A stretch of DNA of 64,000 bases from Sulfidibacter corallicola (GTDB lineage: Bacteria > Acidobacteriota > Holophagae > Acanthopleuribacterales > Acanthopleuribacteraceae), in contig NZ_CP071793.1 of the NCBI RefSeq assembly GCF_017498545.1, positions 3,596,001 through 3,660,000 on the forward strand, read 5' to 3'. Positions within the stretch are counted from its first letter, which is position 1. Every line of letters starts with the position of its first letter. The translations under genes were made by a program, and so were the position numbers. Shown in pieces: positions 29,982 to 39,458 of the stretch. The notes beneath the pieces are model-generated. The model searched no databases, was not told the DNA's origin, and saw only the letters and a program-made list of their open reading frames with translations.

Positions 29982-31103
29982 TCAGCTCGCCAACAGCGAC
30001 TGAATGTCGGTGAATTCCAGATCCTGATCCTCGGCAACCGCCTCGTAGGTCAGCTTGCCCTTGTAGACGTTGACGCCGGCACGCAGGTGCTCGTCGCGGC
30101 GAATCGCCTCATCGACGCCCTGATTGGCCAGACGCAGCGCGTAGGGCAGGGTGACGTTGGTGAGGGCGAAGGTGGAGGTACGCGGCACGGCTCCCGGCAT
30201 GTTGGCGACACAGTATTGGGTGGTGCGGCCAACGGTGAAGACGGGATCGTCGTGGGTGGTGGGACGGGTGGTCTCGATGCAACCGCCCTGGTCCACGGCC
30301 ACATCGACGATGACCGAGCCGGGTTTCATGTGGTTTTCGATTTGATATTTCGTGATCAGTTTGGGTGCGTTGGCGCCGGGAATCAAGACGCCGCCGATCA
30401 CCAAGTCGGTCTGTTCCAGCCGCTTGCTGATGTTGTACTCGTTACTCATCAAACAGGTGATGCGCGCCCCGAAAATGTCGTCCAGGTAACGCATCCGGTC
30501 CACCGAGCGCTCGAAAATCGTGACCTGTGCACCCAGGCCGATGGCCATTTTGGTAGCGTTGAGGCCGACGATCCCGCCGCCGAGCACCATGACCTCGGCC
30601 GGCTCCACCCCGGGGACACCGCCGAGCAACATGCCCAGCCCGCCCTTGGTGGCCTGCAGGTAATGCGCACCCACTTGAACGGACATCCGTCCGGCCACTT
30701 CGCTCATGGGTCCGAGCAACGGCAGGCGGCCATCTCGGTCGGTGATGGTTTCGTAGGCGATGGCGATACAGCCGCTTTCCAACAATCCCTTGGTTTGCGC
30801 GGGATCGGGAGCGAGGTGCAGGTAGGTGAACAACACCTGACCCTCGCGCAGCATGCGATACTCCACTTCCTGCGGTTCCTTGACTTTGATGATCATGTCC
30901 GCGCGCTCAAACACTTCCCTGGCGCTGTCGACGATGGTCGCCCCCGCTTCGACGTACTCCTCATCGGGGAAGCCGCTGCCCTGACCGGCATTGGTTTCGA
31001 TAAGGACTTGATGCCCGGCGTTCACGAACGATTTCACTCCAGCCGGAATCAGGCCGACCCGGAACTCCTGATTTTTGATTTCCTTTGGCGTGCCGATGAT
31101 CAT
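29982..31103 (-). CDS. ald: Alanine dehydrogenase
   Basis: A 373-residue protein, the usual size. It converts L-alanine to pyruvate and ammonia with NAD. The N-terminal signature [18 protein letters not shown], catalytic Lys in IIKVKEPQ, catalytic His in YLHLAPD, and the Rossmann motif [13 protein letters not shown] are all present. The ribosome site is GGAAG seven bases upstream. A strong terminator follows, so it is a single-gene unit. Confidence 0.96.
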   Translation of the reverse strand: MIIGTPKEIKNQEFRVGLIPAGVKSFVNAGHQVLIETNAGQGSGFPDEEYVEAGATIVDSAREVFERADMIIKVKEPQEVEYRMLREGQVLFTYLHLAPDPAQTKGLLESGCIAIAYETITDRDGRLPLLGPMSEVAGRMSVQVGAHYLQATKGGLGMLLGGVPGVEPAEVMVLGGGIVGLNATKMAIGLGAQVTIFERSVDRMRYLDDIFGARITCLMSNEYNISKRLEQTDLVIGGVLIPGANAPKLITKYQIENHMKPGSVIVDVAVDQGGCIETTRPTTHDDPVFTVGRTTQYCVANMPGAVPRTSTFALTNVTLPYALRLANQGVDEAIRRDEHLRAGVNVYKGKLTYEAVAEDQDLEFTDIQSLLAS

Positions 31104-31234
31104 GTCGCACTTCCTTCTTTAATCTCGATGATCAGGCCTTTTCCCGGCGCACTTTCGGCGTCGCCCGTAAAGGTCCTGACTCAAAATGTGGCGGCTCGCT
31201 CCGGAGCGGATGCGGCCGCGGAGACCCCGCTCGA

Positions 31235-31720
31235 CTACTTGGCGCTCTTTTTGTCCTTGGACTCCTTGGGGTCTTTGGACGCTTTGTCCTTGGAAGGTTC
31301 TTCCCCCTTTTTACTGTCTTGTACAACCTTCCCGTCGAGCATGTGAGAGTAACCCTCGAAGAATCCGCCCGGTTGATTGGTGAACACCTTGGTCTTGATG
31401 TCGCCGATCAATTTGCCGGTGGCCTCCACGGTGATTTCTTCGGCCGCGTCGATGTTGCCTTCGACCTCGCCGAAAATGGCGATGCTCTGGCACTTGATGC
31501 GGCCTTGAATGCGACCGTTGGCGGCGACCACGATCCGGGACGCGCAGTCCAGTTCCCCCTTGATCTGGCCCGCGATCCAAATGTCTTCTTTGGAATCCAG
31601 CTTGCCTTCGATGATGAGGTTCGGGCCGACAATGGTGCCTTCCCCCTTGCTTTTCGAAGGTATTTCGGGTTGGACTCTGACTTCGTGTTTCCCGTTTCTT
31701 CGTTTATCCAACCAGCCCAT
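31235..31720 (-). CDS. Bactofilin
   Basis: A 161-residue protein with the bactofilin core: a short N-terminal tail, a beta-helix of repeated hydrophobic/Gly turns (IVGPNLIIEGKL, IWIAGQIKGEL, IVVAANGRIQGRI, IAIFGEVEGNI) and a Lys/Asp/Ser-rich tail of about 35 residues. Bactofilins polymerise without nucleotide and shape cells or place pili and chromosomes. GGGGAG precedes the ATG at 31720; longer readings are unsupported. Confidence 0.92.
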   Translation of the reverse strand: MGWLDKRRNGKHEVRVQPEIPSKSKGEGTIVGPNLIIEGKLDSKEDIWIAGQIKGELDCASRIVVAANGRIQGRIKCQSIAIFGEVEGNIDAAEEITVEATGKLIGDIKTKVFTNQPGGFFEGYSHMLDGKVVQDSKKGEEPSKDKASKDPKESKDKKSAK

Positions 31721-32073
31721 GACCGCTCCCCAGTGCCGGCATACGCGGTGATAGCAGCGAACACCGGATCCCAATTCGGTTATTTCCCACGGGGACCTAT
31801 CTTAAACCCAAACACCTGATTAACAAATACCAAGAATGGCCCTATGGGCCAAAAAGCGAATCAGTTGGCGGACAAGGCAAAAATAAGGGTTCCAGTGCGG
31901 TCAGATAGTTGAAAAAAAGCCGGTGCCGCGCCTGTTCCGTCACTTCGTTCGCGAAGGGTGTTTCAGGTGGTGATCAGGGAACCGCGAAGCTGACGCGGTT
32001 CGGGCTCCGCACCCGCGAGGGATCAGGTCCCCTCCCGGGAGCGGAGCAGGGGTTCGGCATCGAGTGCCGATGA
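31721..32073. other. Intergenic region with several inverted repeats
   Basis: It holds a cluster of short inverted repeats: GAACCGCG with CGCGGTTC (31979-32001), GCTCCGC with GCGGAGC (about 32006-32048), and CGGCA with TGCCG (about 32056-32070). A run of seven A residues lies near 31912. No coding sequence is evident. It may be the structured 3' region of the small secreted-protein transcript. Confidence 0.4.
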
Positions 32074-32457
32074 TTACTCGTCGCAGTAATCCGTCACTTT
32101 GTCGAGGGTATCGACCAGAGAATCCAGATCGTTGACCATGCGATTCGTGCTGCCGCCATCGGCCAGGCGCACCATCGTCTTGCGCAGCGTCGTCCCCAAG
32201 TTGGTTTCGCGACGATCGCCCAGGTCGATCAGGGCATCGGCCAGCCAGTAGGTGTCCTCGGCCAGTTCCTCGATGTAGCGTTCGAAAGCGCGCAATTCCA
32301 CAGCGGTGAAATCCTCGTCATCACCCGCTTCGTCGATGAAGTTGGCCACTTCATTCCAGTCGTTGGCCAAATCGTTGATGGCCTCGCAAATTTCGTTGCC
32401 CATGGCCATGGTCGACCCCAAGAACAACATCAAGAAAAGTACCCGAAAGATTTTCAT
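32074..32457 (-). CDS. Small secreted protein, function unknown
   Basis: A 127-residue protein with a clear signal peptide (MKIFRVLFLMLFLGSTMAMG) and a mature part of about 107 residues, helical and acidic, with two Cys residues (NEICEA near the start, DYCDE at the end) that may form one disulfide. I do not recognise the family. The start at 32457 has GGAG six bases upstream; longer in-frame readings have no ribosome site. It stands alone. Confidence 0.75.
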   Translation of the reverse strand: MKIFRVLFLMLFLGSTMAMGNEICEAINDLANDWNEVANFIDEAGDDEDFTAVELRAFERYIEELAEDTYWLADALIDLGDRRETNLGTTLRKTMVRLADGGSTNRMVNDLDSLVDTLDKVTDYCDE

Positions 32458-32773
32458 CTCCAACTCCAGAAGAAATAGTTGTGGACCTTTGTCCCAGAAT
32501 ACGACAAACCCGATCAGGCGAGAATGGAAAAATGCGTCGGTGCGGGAAAACAATAACATACTACTTATTTCCAAGCACTTATACGGACAGCTATAACCTG
32601 TCGATACCAAAAGGCAACGTTGTCCGGCGGTTCGTGGCAACCCGCTCGAATCGCGTCGTCCAGGAAACGAGTGAAGTGACACAGATCACCTTACAGAACA
32701 TTTCGCAGCACTGCGCGATCCAGGCACGGGACCGCCCCCTGCAACACCGGAAAACCACAAAAAAACGAGGAGC
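32458..32773. other. Intergenic region upstream of the small secreted-protein gene
   Basis: No gene. On the minus strand TTGCCT and TATAGC lie 16 bases apart near 32590-32620, a weak promoter candidate for the secreted-protein gene. Confidence 0.3.
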
Positions 32774-33391
32774 TTAGGTCGGCAAGTCGGCGGGTCCATC
32801 CACATCGAAAAAAATGCCGTCATCGCTGACGGGAACCGCCACCAATCGCGAAGAATGGGCTGCCAGAATCGAACGCGCACCGCGATCGCCGTCCAGCTCG
32901 AGCAGGCCCGGCCGATAGGCTGCACCGAACAGCACCGGATGACCCTTTCTGTCTTCGCGAACCGGTACCACGATGTGTTGCGGATCGCGAGAAAACGCCG
33001 CGATCAGGCGCTCCGGCAAATCGTGCGGAATGCGCGGCATATCGCCCAATGCGACCAGAAAGCCCACCGCGTCGGCGGAACAGGCCGCGATTCCCGCGGC
33101 CAGGCTCGAGCCGAGGCCTCGCCCGTGATCGGGGTTGTGCACGACGCGAACCGGATAGGGCGCCAGTACCGAGGTGACGGCCTCGGCATCGTGGCCGACC
33201 ACCGCGATCAGTTCGCCGAAGCCTCGGCCCAAAAAGGGCGCCAGCGAGGCTTCGATCAGGGTCTTTTCCGTCCAGGGCAGCAACAGCTTGTTTTCCAGGC
33301 CCATGCGACGGGACGAACCGGCGGCGACCAGAACCAGACTGATCGCCGCCGCGGGATTCGATATGGGTGAAGTGTCGGAACGAGGCGACAC
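32774..33391 (-). CDS. MobA-like nucleotidyltransferase (molybdenum-cofactor cytidylyltransferase family)
   Basis: A 205-residue NTP-transferase. The N-terminal nucleotide loop LVLVAAGSSRRMG is followed by NKLLLPW, then VVGHDAEAV and the metal-binding VALGDMPR. This is the MobA/MocA pattern for attaching CMP or GMP to molybdopterin; a sugar-nucleotide or other small-molecule transferase is possible. The start is the GTG at 33391, five bases after the ABC-F stop codon; the reading frame continues upstream inside the ABC-F gene but is not used. The two genes are probably cotranscribed. Confidence 0.85.
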   Translation of the reverse strand: MSPRSDTSPISNPAAAISLVLVAAGSSRRMGLENKLLLPWTEKTLIEASLAPFLGRGFGELIAVVGHDAEAVTSVLAPYPVRVVHNPDHGRGLGSSLAAGIAACSADAVGFLVALGDMPRIPHDLPERLIAAFSRDPQHIVVPVREDRKGHPVLFGAAYRPGLLELDGDRGARSILAAHSSRLVAVPVSDDGIFFDVDGPADLPT

Positions 33392-33396
33392 GCCAA

Positions 33397-34995
33397 TTAT
33401 CCGACCGTCTCGCTCTCGCGCCGCTCCAGGTACTCGTCGTAGGTCGTGACGTAGTCCTCGATGCCCTCTTCGCGAATCTCGATCACGCGGTCGGCCACGG
33501 TTTGGGTCAGCTCGTGGTCGTGCGAGGTGAACAAAACCGTGCCGGGGAATTTGATCATGCCATCGTTGAGCGCGGTGATCGATTCCAGATCGAGGTGGTT
33601 GGTGGGCTCGTCGAACATCAGCACGTTGGCCCCGGACATCATCATGCGGGACAGCATGCAGCGCACTTTCTCGCCCCCGGACAGGACGCCTGCGGTCTTC
33701 ATCGCTTCGTCGCCGGAAAACAGCATGCGCCCCAGGAAGCCGCGAATGTAGCTGGCATCCTGCTCTTCGGAGTACTGACGCAACCAATCCACCAGGTTCA
33801 GTTTGCAATCGAAATAGGACTCGTGATCCTTGGGGAAGTAGGCCTGCGAGGTGGTGACGCCCCACTTGAATTCGCCCGCATCCGGCTCGATCTCACCGGC
33901 CAGGATCTGGAACAGGGTCGTGATCGCGTGGCCGTTGCTGCTGGTGAAGGTCACCTTTTCACCCTTGTGGATGCGGAAGGTGACGTCCTTGAGCATTTGC
34001 TCGCCGTCGACGGTCTTGCTGAGCCCTTCCACGTAGAGCAACTCGTTGCCGGCCTCGCGGTTGGGCTGGAAAATGATATAGGGATACTTGCGCGAACTGG
34101 GCTTGATGTCTTCGACGTTGAGCTTTTCGAGCTGTTTCTTACGCGCGGTGGCCTGGCGGGCCTTGGAGGCATTGGACGAGAAGCGCGCGATGAACTCCTT
34201 GAGCTCCTTGGCCTTGTCTTCCTTCTTCTTGTTGCGGTCCTGAATCTGGGCCAGCGCCAACTGCGAGGACTTGTACCAGAAGTCGTAGTTACCGACGAAC
34301 AGCTTGATCTGGGCCCGATCGATGTCGGCGACGTGGGTACAGACCTTGTTGAGGAAGTGACGGTCGTGGGACACGACCAAAACCGTGTTTTCGAACTCGT
34401 AGAGGAAGTTTTCCAGCCAGGTGATCGAGGCGACGTCCAGGTGGTTGGTCGGCTCGTCCAGGAGCAGGATGTCGGGATTGCCGAACAGGGCCTGGGCCAG
34501 CAGGACGCGAACCTTGAGGGTGTCTTCGAGGTCGGCCATTTTCTTGGTGTGCAGGGCATCGGTGACACCCAGACCGTTGAGCAGGGAACCGGCTTCGGCT
34601 TCGGCCTCGTAGCCGTTCAGGTCCGCGAACTCGCCCTCCAGCTCGCCGGAACGCACGCCGTCCTCGTCGGTGAAGTCTTCCTTGGCGTAGAGCGCATCGC
34701 GCTCCTTCATGACTTCGTAGAGCTTCTTGTGACCCATGATCACCGTGTCGATCACGGGGAACTCGTTGTATTCGAAGTGGTTCTGCTTCAGAACAGCCAA
34801 GCGCTCGCCCGGCGTGATGTGAACGTCTCCGGATTGGGTGGGAATATCGCCGGAGAGGATTTTGAGAAAGGTCGATTTACCGGCCCCGTTGGCGCCGATA
34901 ATGCCGTAGCAATTGCCGGGAGTAAATTTAATGTTGACGTCTTCGAACAACACACGGCTGCCGTAGCGCAGCGTCAAGTCACTAACTTGTATCAC
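33397..34995 (-). CDS. ABC-F family ATPase (YbiT-like)
   Basis: A 532-residue soluble protein with two ABC modules and no membrane domain, as in ABC-F translation factors that act at the ribosomal E site. The first module is intact (GANGAGKS near residue 37, LLLDEPTNHLD). The second keeps LSGGEKVR and MFDEPTNHLD, but its Walker A reads SSNGHAITT instead of GxxGxGKS/T, so the Lys is missing. I recall YbiT-like relatives with the same change, so this may be a subfamily trait. The MobA-like gene follows immediately. Confidence 0.88.
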   Translation of the reverse strand: MIQVSDLTLRYGSRVLFEDVNIKFTPGNCYGIIGANGAGKSTFLKILSGDIPTQSGDVHITPGERLAVLKQNHFEYNEFPVIDTVIMGHKKLYEVMKERDALYAKEDFTDEDGVRSGELEGEFADLNGYEAEAEAGSLLNGLGVTDALHTKKMADLEDTLKVRVLLAQALFGNPDILLLDEPTNHLDVASITWLENFLYEFENTVLVVSHDRHFLNKVCTHVADIDRAQIKLFVGNYDFWYKSSQLALAQIQDRNKKKEDKAKELKEFIARFSSNASKARQATARKKQLEKLNVEDIKPSSRKYPYIIFQPNREAGNELLYVEGLSKTVDGEQMLKDVTFRIHKGEKVTFTSSNGHAITTLFQILAGEIEPDAGEFKWGVTTSQAYFPKDHESYFDCKLNLVDWLRQYSEEQDASYIRGFLGRMLFSGDEAMKTAGVLSGGEKVRCMLSRMMMSGANVLMFDEPTNHLDLESITALNDGMIKFPGTVLFTSHDHELTQTVADRVIEIREEGIEDYVTTYDEYLERRESETVG

Positions 34996-35442
34996 GTTGG
35001 CCCTCGAAAAGATAATCTGGTTGGGTTCTGGTCAAATGGGGTTGGCGGCACACGAAAAAACGGCCGCGAACAACCGGCGAAACGGTGTAGGTCTCATGAC
35101 GCGATCCACATGTGAATGGTTGGACCGCGGAAACGAAGCGAAGGCTTCGTGGTGGATTCGGGATGGCGGCAAGGGCGATGAATCAACGGTGCCGCGAGAA
35201 ACCTGCCGAGGGGAATACCCACCACGCGACGGCCCGGCGACCCCATGCGAATCCCGCCGCGTAAACGGTCATTTATAACACGACTGCCACCCCCGAGGCT
35301 ACCCCGCGGCGGTCGTAAAAATCCAATCCCGGTGTGCCGGGATGGTGCCACGAACGATGACGCGTTACAGTTGCCAGGAACAGCTCACAGCGTTATCTAT
35401 CTAATTCGGGAGCGGTTTATGTCGGGGGAATTTAATGCAAAG
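34996..35442. other. Intergenic region between the ABC-F gene and tRNA-Gly
   Basis: No coding sequence or RNA gene is evident. A short perfect hairpin (ATCCCGG with CCGGGAT) is near 35326-35343. The region should hold the ABC-F promoter, which I could not identify. Confidence 0.4.
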
Positions 35443-35515
35443 AGCGGGAAACGGGACTCGAACCCGCGACATCCAGCTTGGGAAGCTGGCGCTCTACCAA
35501 CTGAGCTATTCCCGC
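35443..35515 (-). tRNA. trnG(ccc): tRNA-Gly (anticodon CCC)
   Basis: A 73-base cloverleaf: acceptor stem GCGGGAA/TTCCCGC with a T discriminator, D arm TAGCTCAGTTGGTAGAGC, anticodon stem CCAGC/GCTGG around loop TTCCCAA (anticodon CCC), and T arm GCGGGTTCGAGTCCCGT. CCA is not encoded. Confidence 0.97.
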
Positions 35516-35542
35516 TTGAGTAGAAAGGAAGTCGATCACAGA

Positions 35543-35571
35543 AAACTAGCAGAAACGGAACCGGGAATCAA
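35543..35571 (-). promoter_or_regulatory. Possible promoter of tRNA-Gly
   Basis: Minus strand: TTGATT at 35571-35566, a 17-base spacer and TAGTTT at 35548-35543, about 30 bases before the tRNA 5' end. The -10 matches the consensus at only three positions. Confidence 0.35.
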
Positions 35572-35595
35572 CCCGAACCCACGACAGGGCACGAC

Positions 35596-36744
35596 TCAAT
35601 CCAGCTTGGCCAAACGCATCAGGTGATCCACCGCAAAATCGATCTGATCCTCGCGATTGTAGAAATGCGGCGCGATTCGCAGATGGCCGTCGGGCGTCGC
35701 CACCGCAATACCCGCCTGATCCAACCGGCGCGCGGTCTCCTTGAGACGCGGCGACGCCATGGGCAGGCTGACGATGCCGGCGTCGGCCCGTTCCCGCAGC
35801 ACGGGAAAGCCGGCTTCGGTCAGCAAGTGACGCGTGTATCGGGCCAGTTCGAGAATGCGCCGGGAGATCTCGTCGAGACCCACCTCCAGGAAGAGGCCGA
35901 TGGCCGCGTCCATGCCGGCAAAGGGATAGGGTGAGAGCGTGGCCCACTCGACCCGGCTGGCTTCGCCGCGATAGGGTTTGCGGTAATCCACGTGGCCGGC
36001 ACCTTCGAAAAGGAAATCCACCGGTTGGTCGGTACTCTGCCAACCGGCGAAAAACGGGTCCAGCGCAGCCATTCGATCGGGGTGGACGTAGAGGAAGCCG
36101 CATCCTTCCGGTGAGAGCAACCATTTGTGCGCACCCGAAACGACGAAATCCAGTGGCGTGCGCCGCAGGTCCATGGGCAGGGCACCCAAGCCCTGAATGG
36201 CGTCCAGGCATACGTGAATTCCGCTTTCGGCGCGCAATGCGGCGAGATCTTCGAGGGAAAGGGTCCAACCGGTCTGGTACTGGACCCAACTGAGGGCGAT
36301 CAGGCGTGGGCGCCGGGCAAGGGCCTTGGCCAGAGCGGCCGTGCGCTCGGAGATATCGCGCGGATCGAGCCACAGGACTTCGAGATGAAAGCGACGGGCG
36401 GCGCTCAGCCAGGGCAACACGTTGCCGGGAAATTCTCCGCGCAGCAGAACGATGCGATCGCCCGCCTGCCACGGGTACTCGTGGGCGACCGTCATCAAGC
36501 CGTGACTGGTGTTGCTGACGAGGCCCAGATCGTCGGGATCGCAACCCAGCATCTTGGCCAGATTGAGGCGCAGGTTGTTGCGGCGGGCGGCACCGTACGA
36601 CCACCCCTTCATACCCTGGCGGCCATAGACGTCCACCATGTCCCGCACCGCCGCCGCAACGGGCCGCGCCAAGGGCGCGATCGCGGCGTGATTCAAATAG
36701 GCGCGATAGGCGAGGTCCGGAAAGTAGCGTTCCTGATAAGACAT
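35596..36744 (-). CDS. Aminotransferase class V family protein (PLP enzyme)
   Basis: A 382-residue fold-type I PLP enzyme. The PLP lysine is Lys207 (SGAHKWLLSPEG), the pyridine-binding Asp is Asp181 (CLDAIQGLG), and NTSHG near residue 78 binds phosphate. It is in the cysteine-desulfurase/isopenicillin-N-epimerase-like class V group; I see no conserved desulfurase Cys, so the true reaction is unknown. GAGGAG precedes the ATG. RidA lies 45 bases upstream on the same strand, a common pairing because RidA removes reactive enamines released by PLP enzymes. Confidence 0.85.
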   Translation of the reverse strand: MSYQERYFPDLAYRAYLNHAAIAPLARPVAAAVRDMVDVYGRQGMKGWSYGAARRNNLRLNLAKMLGCDPDDLGLVSNTSHGLMTVAHEYPWQAGDRIVLLRGEFPGNVLPWLSAARRFHLEVLWLDPRDISERTAALAKALARRPRLIALSWVQYQTGWTLSLEDLAALRAESGIHVCLDAIQGLGALPMDLRRTPLDFVVSGAHKWLLSPEGCGFLYVHPDRMAALDPFFAGWQSTDQPVDFLFEGAGHVDYRKPYRGEASRVEWATLSPYPFAGMDAAIGLFLEVGLDEISRRILELARYTRHLLTEAGFPVLRERADAGIVSLPMASPRLKETARRLDQAGIAVATPDGHLRIAPHFYNREDQIDFAVDHLMRLAKLD

Positions 36745-36789
36745 ACTTCTCCTCGAGGCACCGAGCTCATGTGCGGGTGGCGACCCTCT

Positions 36790-37179
36790 CTATTTGTCGA
36801 CCACCGCGTCCACTTCGATTTCGATCAAGTGACGGGGATCGATCAGTTTCGACACCTCGACCATGGTGGCGGCCGGTCGAATCTCGCCGAAGATCTCGCC
36901 GTGCACCCGACCGATCGCCTCCCATTGGGCAATGTCCGTCACGAACATGCGCGTGCGTGTCACGTGGCGCAAGTCGGCGCCCAGCTCGTTCAAGGCTCGG
37001 GCGATCACGTCGAAGATGTAGCGCGTCTGGGCGGCGGCATCACCGTGGCCCACCACGTGGCCTTCCGAATCGGTGGCGGTGGTCCCCGCCACGTGAATGA
37101 CCGGCCCGCTGCGCACAGCGCGGCAATATCCCACGATGGATTCCCATTTGGCACCGGAACTGACGGATTGACGCGTCAT
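36790..37179 (-). CDS. ridA: RidA-family enamine/imine deaminase
   Basis: A 129-residue Rid/YjgF protein, the typical size. It hydrolyses reactive enamines or imines to ketoacids. Arg101 in RPAATMVEV matches the substrate-binding Arg of active RidA proteins, and the IEIEVDAVV ending is conserved. Trimer-forming beta strands fit the family. GGAGG is seven bases before the ATG. It is the first gene of a likely two-gene unit with the class V aminotransferase. Confidence 0.9.
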   Translation of the reverse strand: MTRQSVSSGAKWESIVGYCRAVRSGPVIHVAGTTATDSEGHVVGHGDAAAQTRYIFDVIARALNELGADLRHVTRTRMFVTDIAQWEAIGRVHGEIFGEIRPAATMVEVSKLIDPRHLIEIEVDAVVDK

Positions 37180-37851
37180 GATCTTTCCTCCCAGGTGGTC
37201 ATGATGGCCGCTCGTTCAACCTGGATCCCGCTTGGCTTTTCGAGATGTCGGAGAATTCGACGGCAAGGGAAAACGTCTGCCATCATACCAAATCTCAGCG
37301 GGTTGAGCGAAAGTCTCGGCATGATTTCACCGAGTTCCTACAATCCGGAAACCCATCGAACGGAAAGGCGTCGGGTTCGCGAATCCACCCGTGTTCCACC
37401 TCCTTCGGCAGTCACAATCTTCAACCAGCGCCCACCCAGGAAAGGAAAGGCCATCACAGCCGAGTTGGTCCGCCTGGAGGTGAACGGTATCAGCTCTCAA
37501 ACGCCAAGTCTCGATTGGCTACGTGTTTACAGGTAATTAGCTGACACTTGATACCAGGTCGCCATGAGAACCTGTCGAAACCGGGGAACCCAATCAGAAA
37601 ACCGCTGTTTCCGGGTGGACACGAGATAAATGAATAATATCGCCGGAATTCGCCTTTCCGATCGACGCCGAGCTATACTAACGAAGCTCAACTCACGAGA
37701 GCCATTGGGTTTATCGATGTAACACCTTTGCCAAGCGAAGGCGCTTTGCCGCCATCCGAGCCACAAGGTGTCAATGCCCTCGTCGAGATTCGAGCGACCC
37801 ACACACATCATTCAGGGCCTGCCTCACGGGGCGGGTTTACGGGGAATCCCG
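37180..37851. other. Intergenic region between divergent ridA and the pseudo-phosphoesterase gene
   Basis: No gene. It holds TTAGCTGACACTTGAT at 37537-37552, a 15-of-16 match to the inverted-repeat arm at 55441-55457. It also holds a good plus-strand -10 (TATACT, 37674-37679) without a clear -35. The phosphoesterase frame extends upstream to 37768, so part of this stretch could be coding. Confidence 0.4.
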
Positions 37852-39399
37852 ATGTTCACATCATATCCCACCGAATTCGACACGCTCTACGCCCTCTCCG
37901 ACCTGCTTTTGATGAGCCGCCACCCCAAGCCGAACCCGGCGGTTCACGAACCACTGCCCGCTCTCATCGAGAGACTCGGCCAGGAAGATCCCGAACAGCG
38001 CCTGGCACTGGTCCTGAACGGCAACGTCTTCGATTTCGGCGTCACGCCCGCGGGTCTCTACCAAGATCCACACGAGGCTCTGTTCACCTTGGAAACCATG
38101 CCGCCCACCAGCCTCGAAGCGCGTTTTCTGAAAGCGCTCGCCAATTTTCTGAGCCAACCCAATCGATTTCTGATCTGGATCACCGGGGACCGCGACGCCG
38201 CCCTGGCCTACCCTTCCGTTCAGGTTCGGCTTCGCGGCCTGATCGGCCTGACACGCGACCAGAACGCCCGCCTGATCTTCTGCGACGACGACACGGGCTT
38301 CATCACCAAGGTGGGCGGCGCCCGCGTACTCTGCCTGCACGGTCATGAATTCGATCACTGGAACGCCGTCGACCAGGAAGAGATACGCCAACGCATCGCC
38401 GCGGAGAATCGCGGCATCGCGGTGCCGTCGGCCACGCCCAATCCGGCCGCCCGGCTCGCCATCAACCTGCTTGCCTCGATGCGTCTCAAGTACCCCTGGC
38501 TGGATCTGCTTCAGCCGCTGAGCCGGGACCTGATTCCACTCCTGGCGGTTCTCGACCCGACCATCCTCCCCAAATTGAATTCCCTGCTCGATGGCGATGC
38601 CCCGGCGGAAACCGAATCGGAATCCACCACCCCCCGACATCTCCACTTTCGCTATCCCCATTGCCCGCCGAACAGGGACCGGGACCGCGTGCGCCACCTG
38701 TTCCTGGAAGCGATGGAGCAGGTCAGGGTCACCCGACCGGAACGCTCGCACCTCGACGAATTGATGCGCCAGACCGAAAAACGACTCTGGCAGGGAGAAG
38801 ATCCGGTTTCCCTCGCCGAAACCGCCGATCAAATGCTGTCCGCCGGTGACCTATCTCTGGAATGCGAGCTGGAACCGCTGATCGCCAACGAAAACGACCG
38901 TCTCCTGGCTGCCCGCGCCTTTTTGCACCGCCTCACCAACGGCGGTCGGAGTTTTCAATTGGATCTGGGCGACGATCAGTTCGAGAAGATCCACATGGCC
39001 GTGGACCCCAGCATCCCCTTCGTCGTGACCGGCTTCAGCCAGCGGGCCCGCGCCCTCAAGCGCCCCAGTGGGAGCATCTATTTCAACAGCGGATCCTGGC
39101 GCGAAGCACTGGACTTGGATGTGTCGTCCCTGGATCCCGAGACCTTCGAGGCGCTCTGGCAATTGCTGAATCACGTGGATACGGGGTTGGAGCGCCTGCG
39201 CGGCCAAGAACCGCTCGGGCGTCCGTTGATGCGACCCACGCGTCATTTGATTTGCATTCGAGCCGATGCGAAAGGCGCCACGGGTTGGCTGGGGGAATGG
39301 GTCGCGCCCACCAAGCCTGACGCGAACGGTGCCGAGGAGGAGCGCGCGGGACACTTCGAGGCCGTCGCCCAAAGCACCTTTCGCTTCTCGATCAACTGA
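37852..39399 (+). CDS. Calcineurin-like phosphoesterase homologue with lost metal ligands
   Basis: A 515-residue protein with the block order of metallophosphoesterases but changed ligands. SDLHLG becomes SDLLLM (residues 16-21), GDxxD becomes GNVFD (57-61), GNHD becomes GDRD (112-115), and GHTH becomes GFSQ (394-397), followed by the expected YFNSGSW. Only HGHEFD (163-168) still looks normal. A long insert (about residues 180-385) includes a predicted helical region. It is probably catalytically dead or altered. I chose the ATG at 37852 with GGGGA upstream; an ATG at 37774 would add 26 residues. The CHAT protease follows 59 bases later on the same strand, probably as an operon. Confidence 0.75.
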   Translation: MFTSYPTEFDTLYALSDLLLMSRHPKPNPAVHEPLPALIERLGQEDPEQRLALVLNGNVFDFGVTPAGLYQDPHEALFTLETMPPTSLEARFLKALANFLSQPNRFLIWITGDRDAALAYPSVQVRLRGLIGLTRDQNARLIFCDDDTGFITKVGGARVLCLHGHEFDHWNAVDQEEIRQRIAAENRGIAVPSATPNPAARLAINLLASMRLKYPWLDLLQPLSRDLIPLLAVLDPTILPKLNSLLDGDAPAETESESTTPRHLHFRYPHCPPNRDRDRVRHLFLEAMEQVRVTRPERSHLDELMRQTEKRLWQGEDPVSLAETADQMLSAGDLSLECELEPLIANENDRLLAARAFLHRLTNGGRSFQLDLGDDQFEKIHMAVDPSIPFVVTGFSQRARALKRPSGSIYFNSGSWREALDLDVSSLDPETFEALWQLLNHVDTGLERLRGQEPLGRPLMRPTRHLICIRADAKGATGWLGEWVAPTKPDANGAEEERAGHFEAVAQSTFRFSIN

Positions 39400-39458
39400 A
39401 CCACGAACGCCAACAAGGCATCGCTCACCGATACCAAGCTCCATCACGAGGCCCAGCT

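Noticed and set aside
33392..33865. N-terminal extension of the MobA-like gene into the ABC-F gene
   Set aside because: The extension is Arg/His-rich noncoding-like sequence antiparallel in character to ABC-F; the GTG at 33391, five bases after the ABC-F stop, gives a normal length protein.
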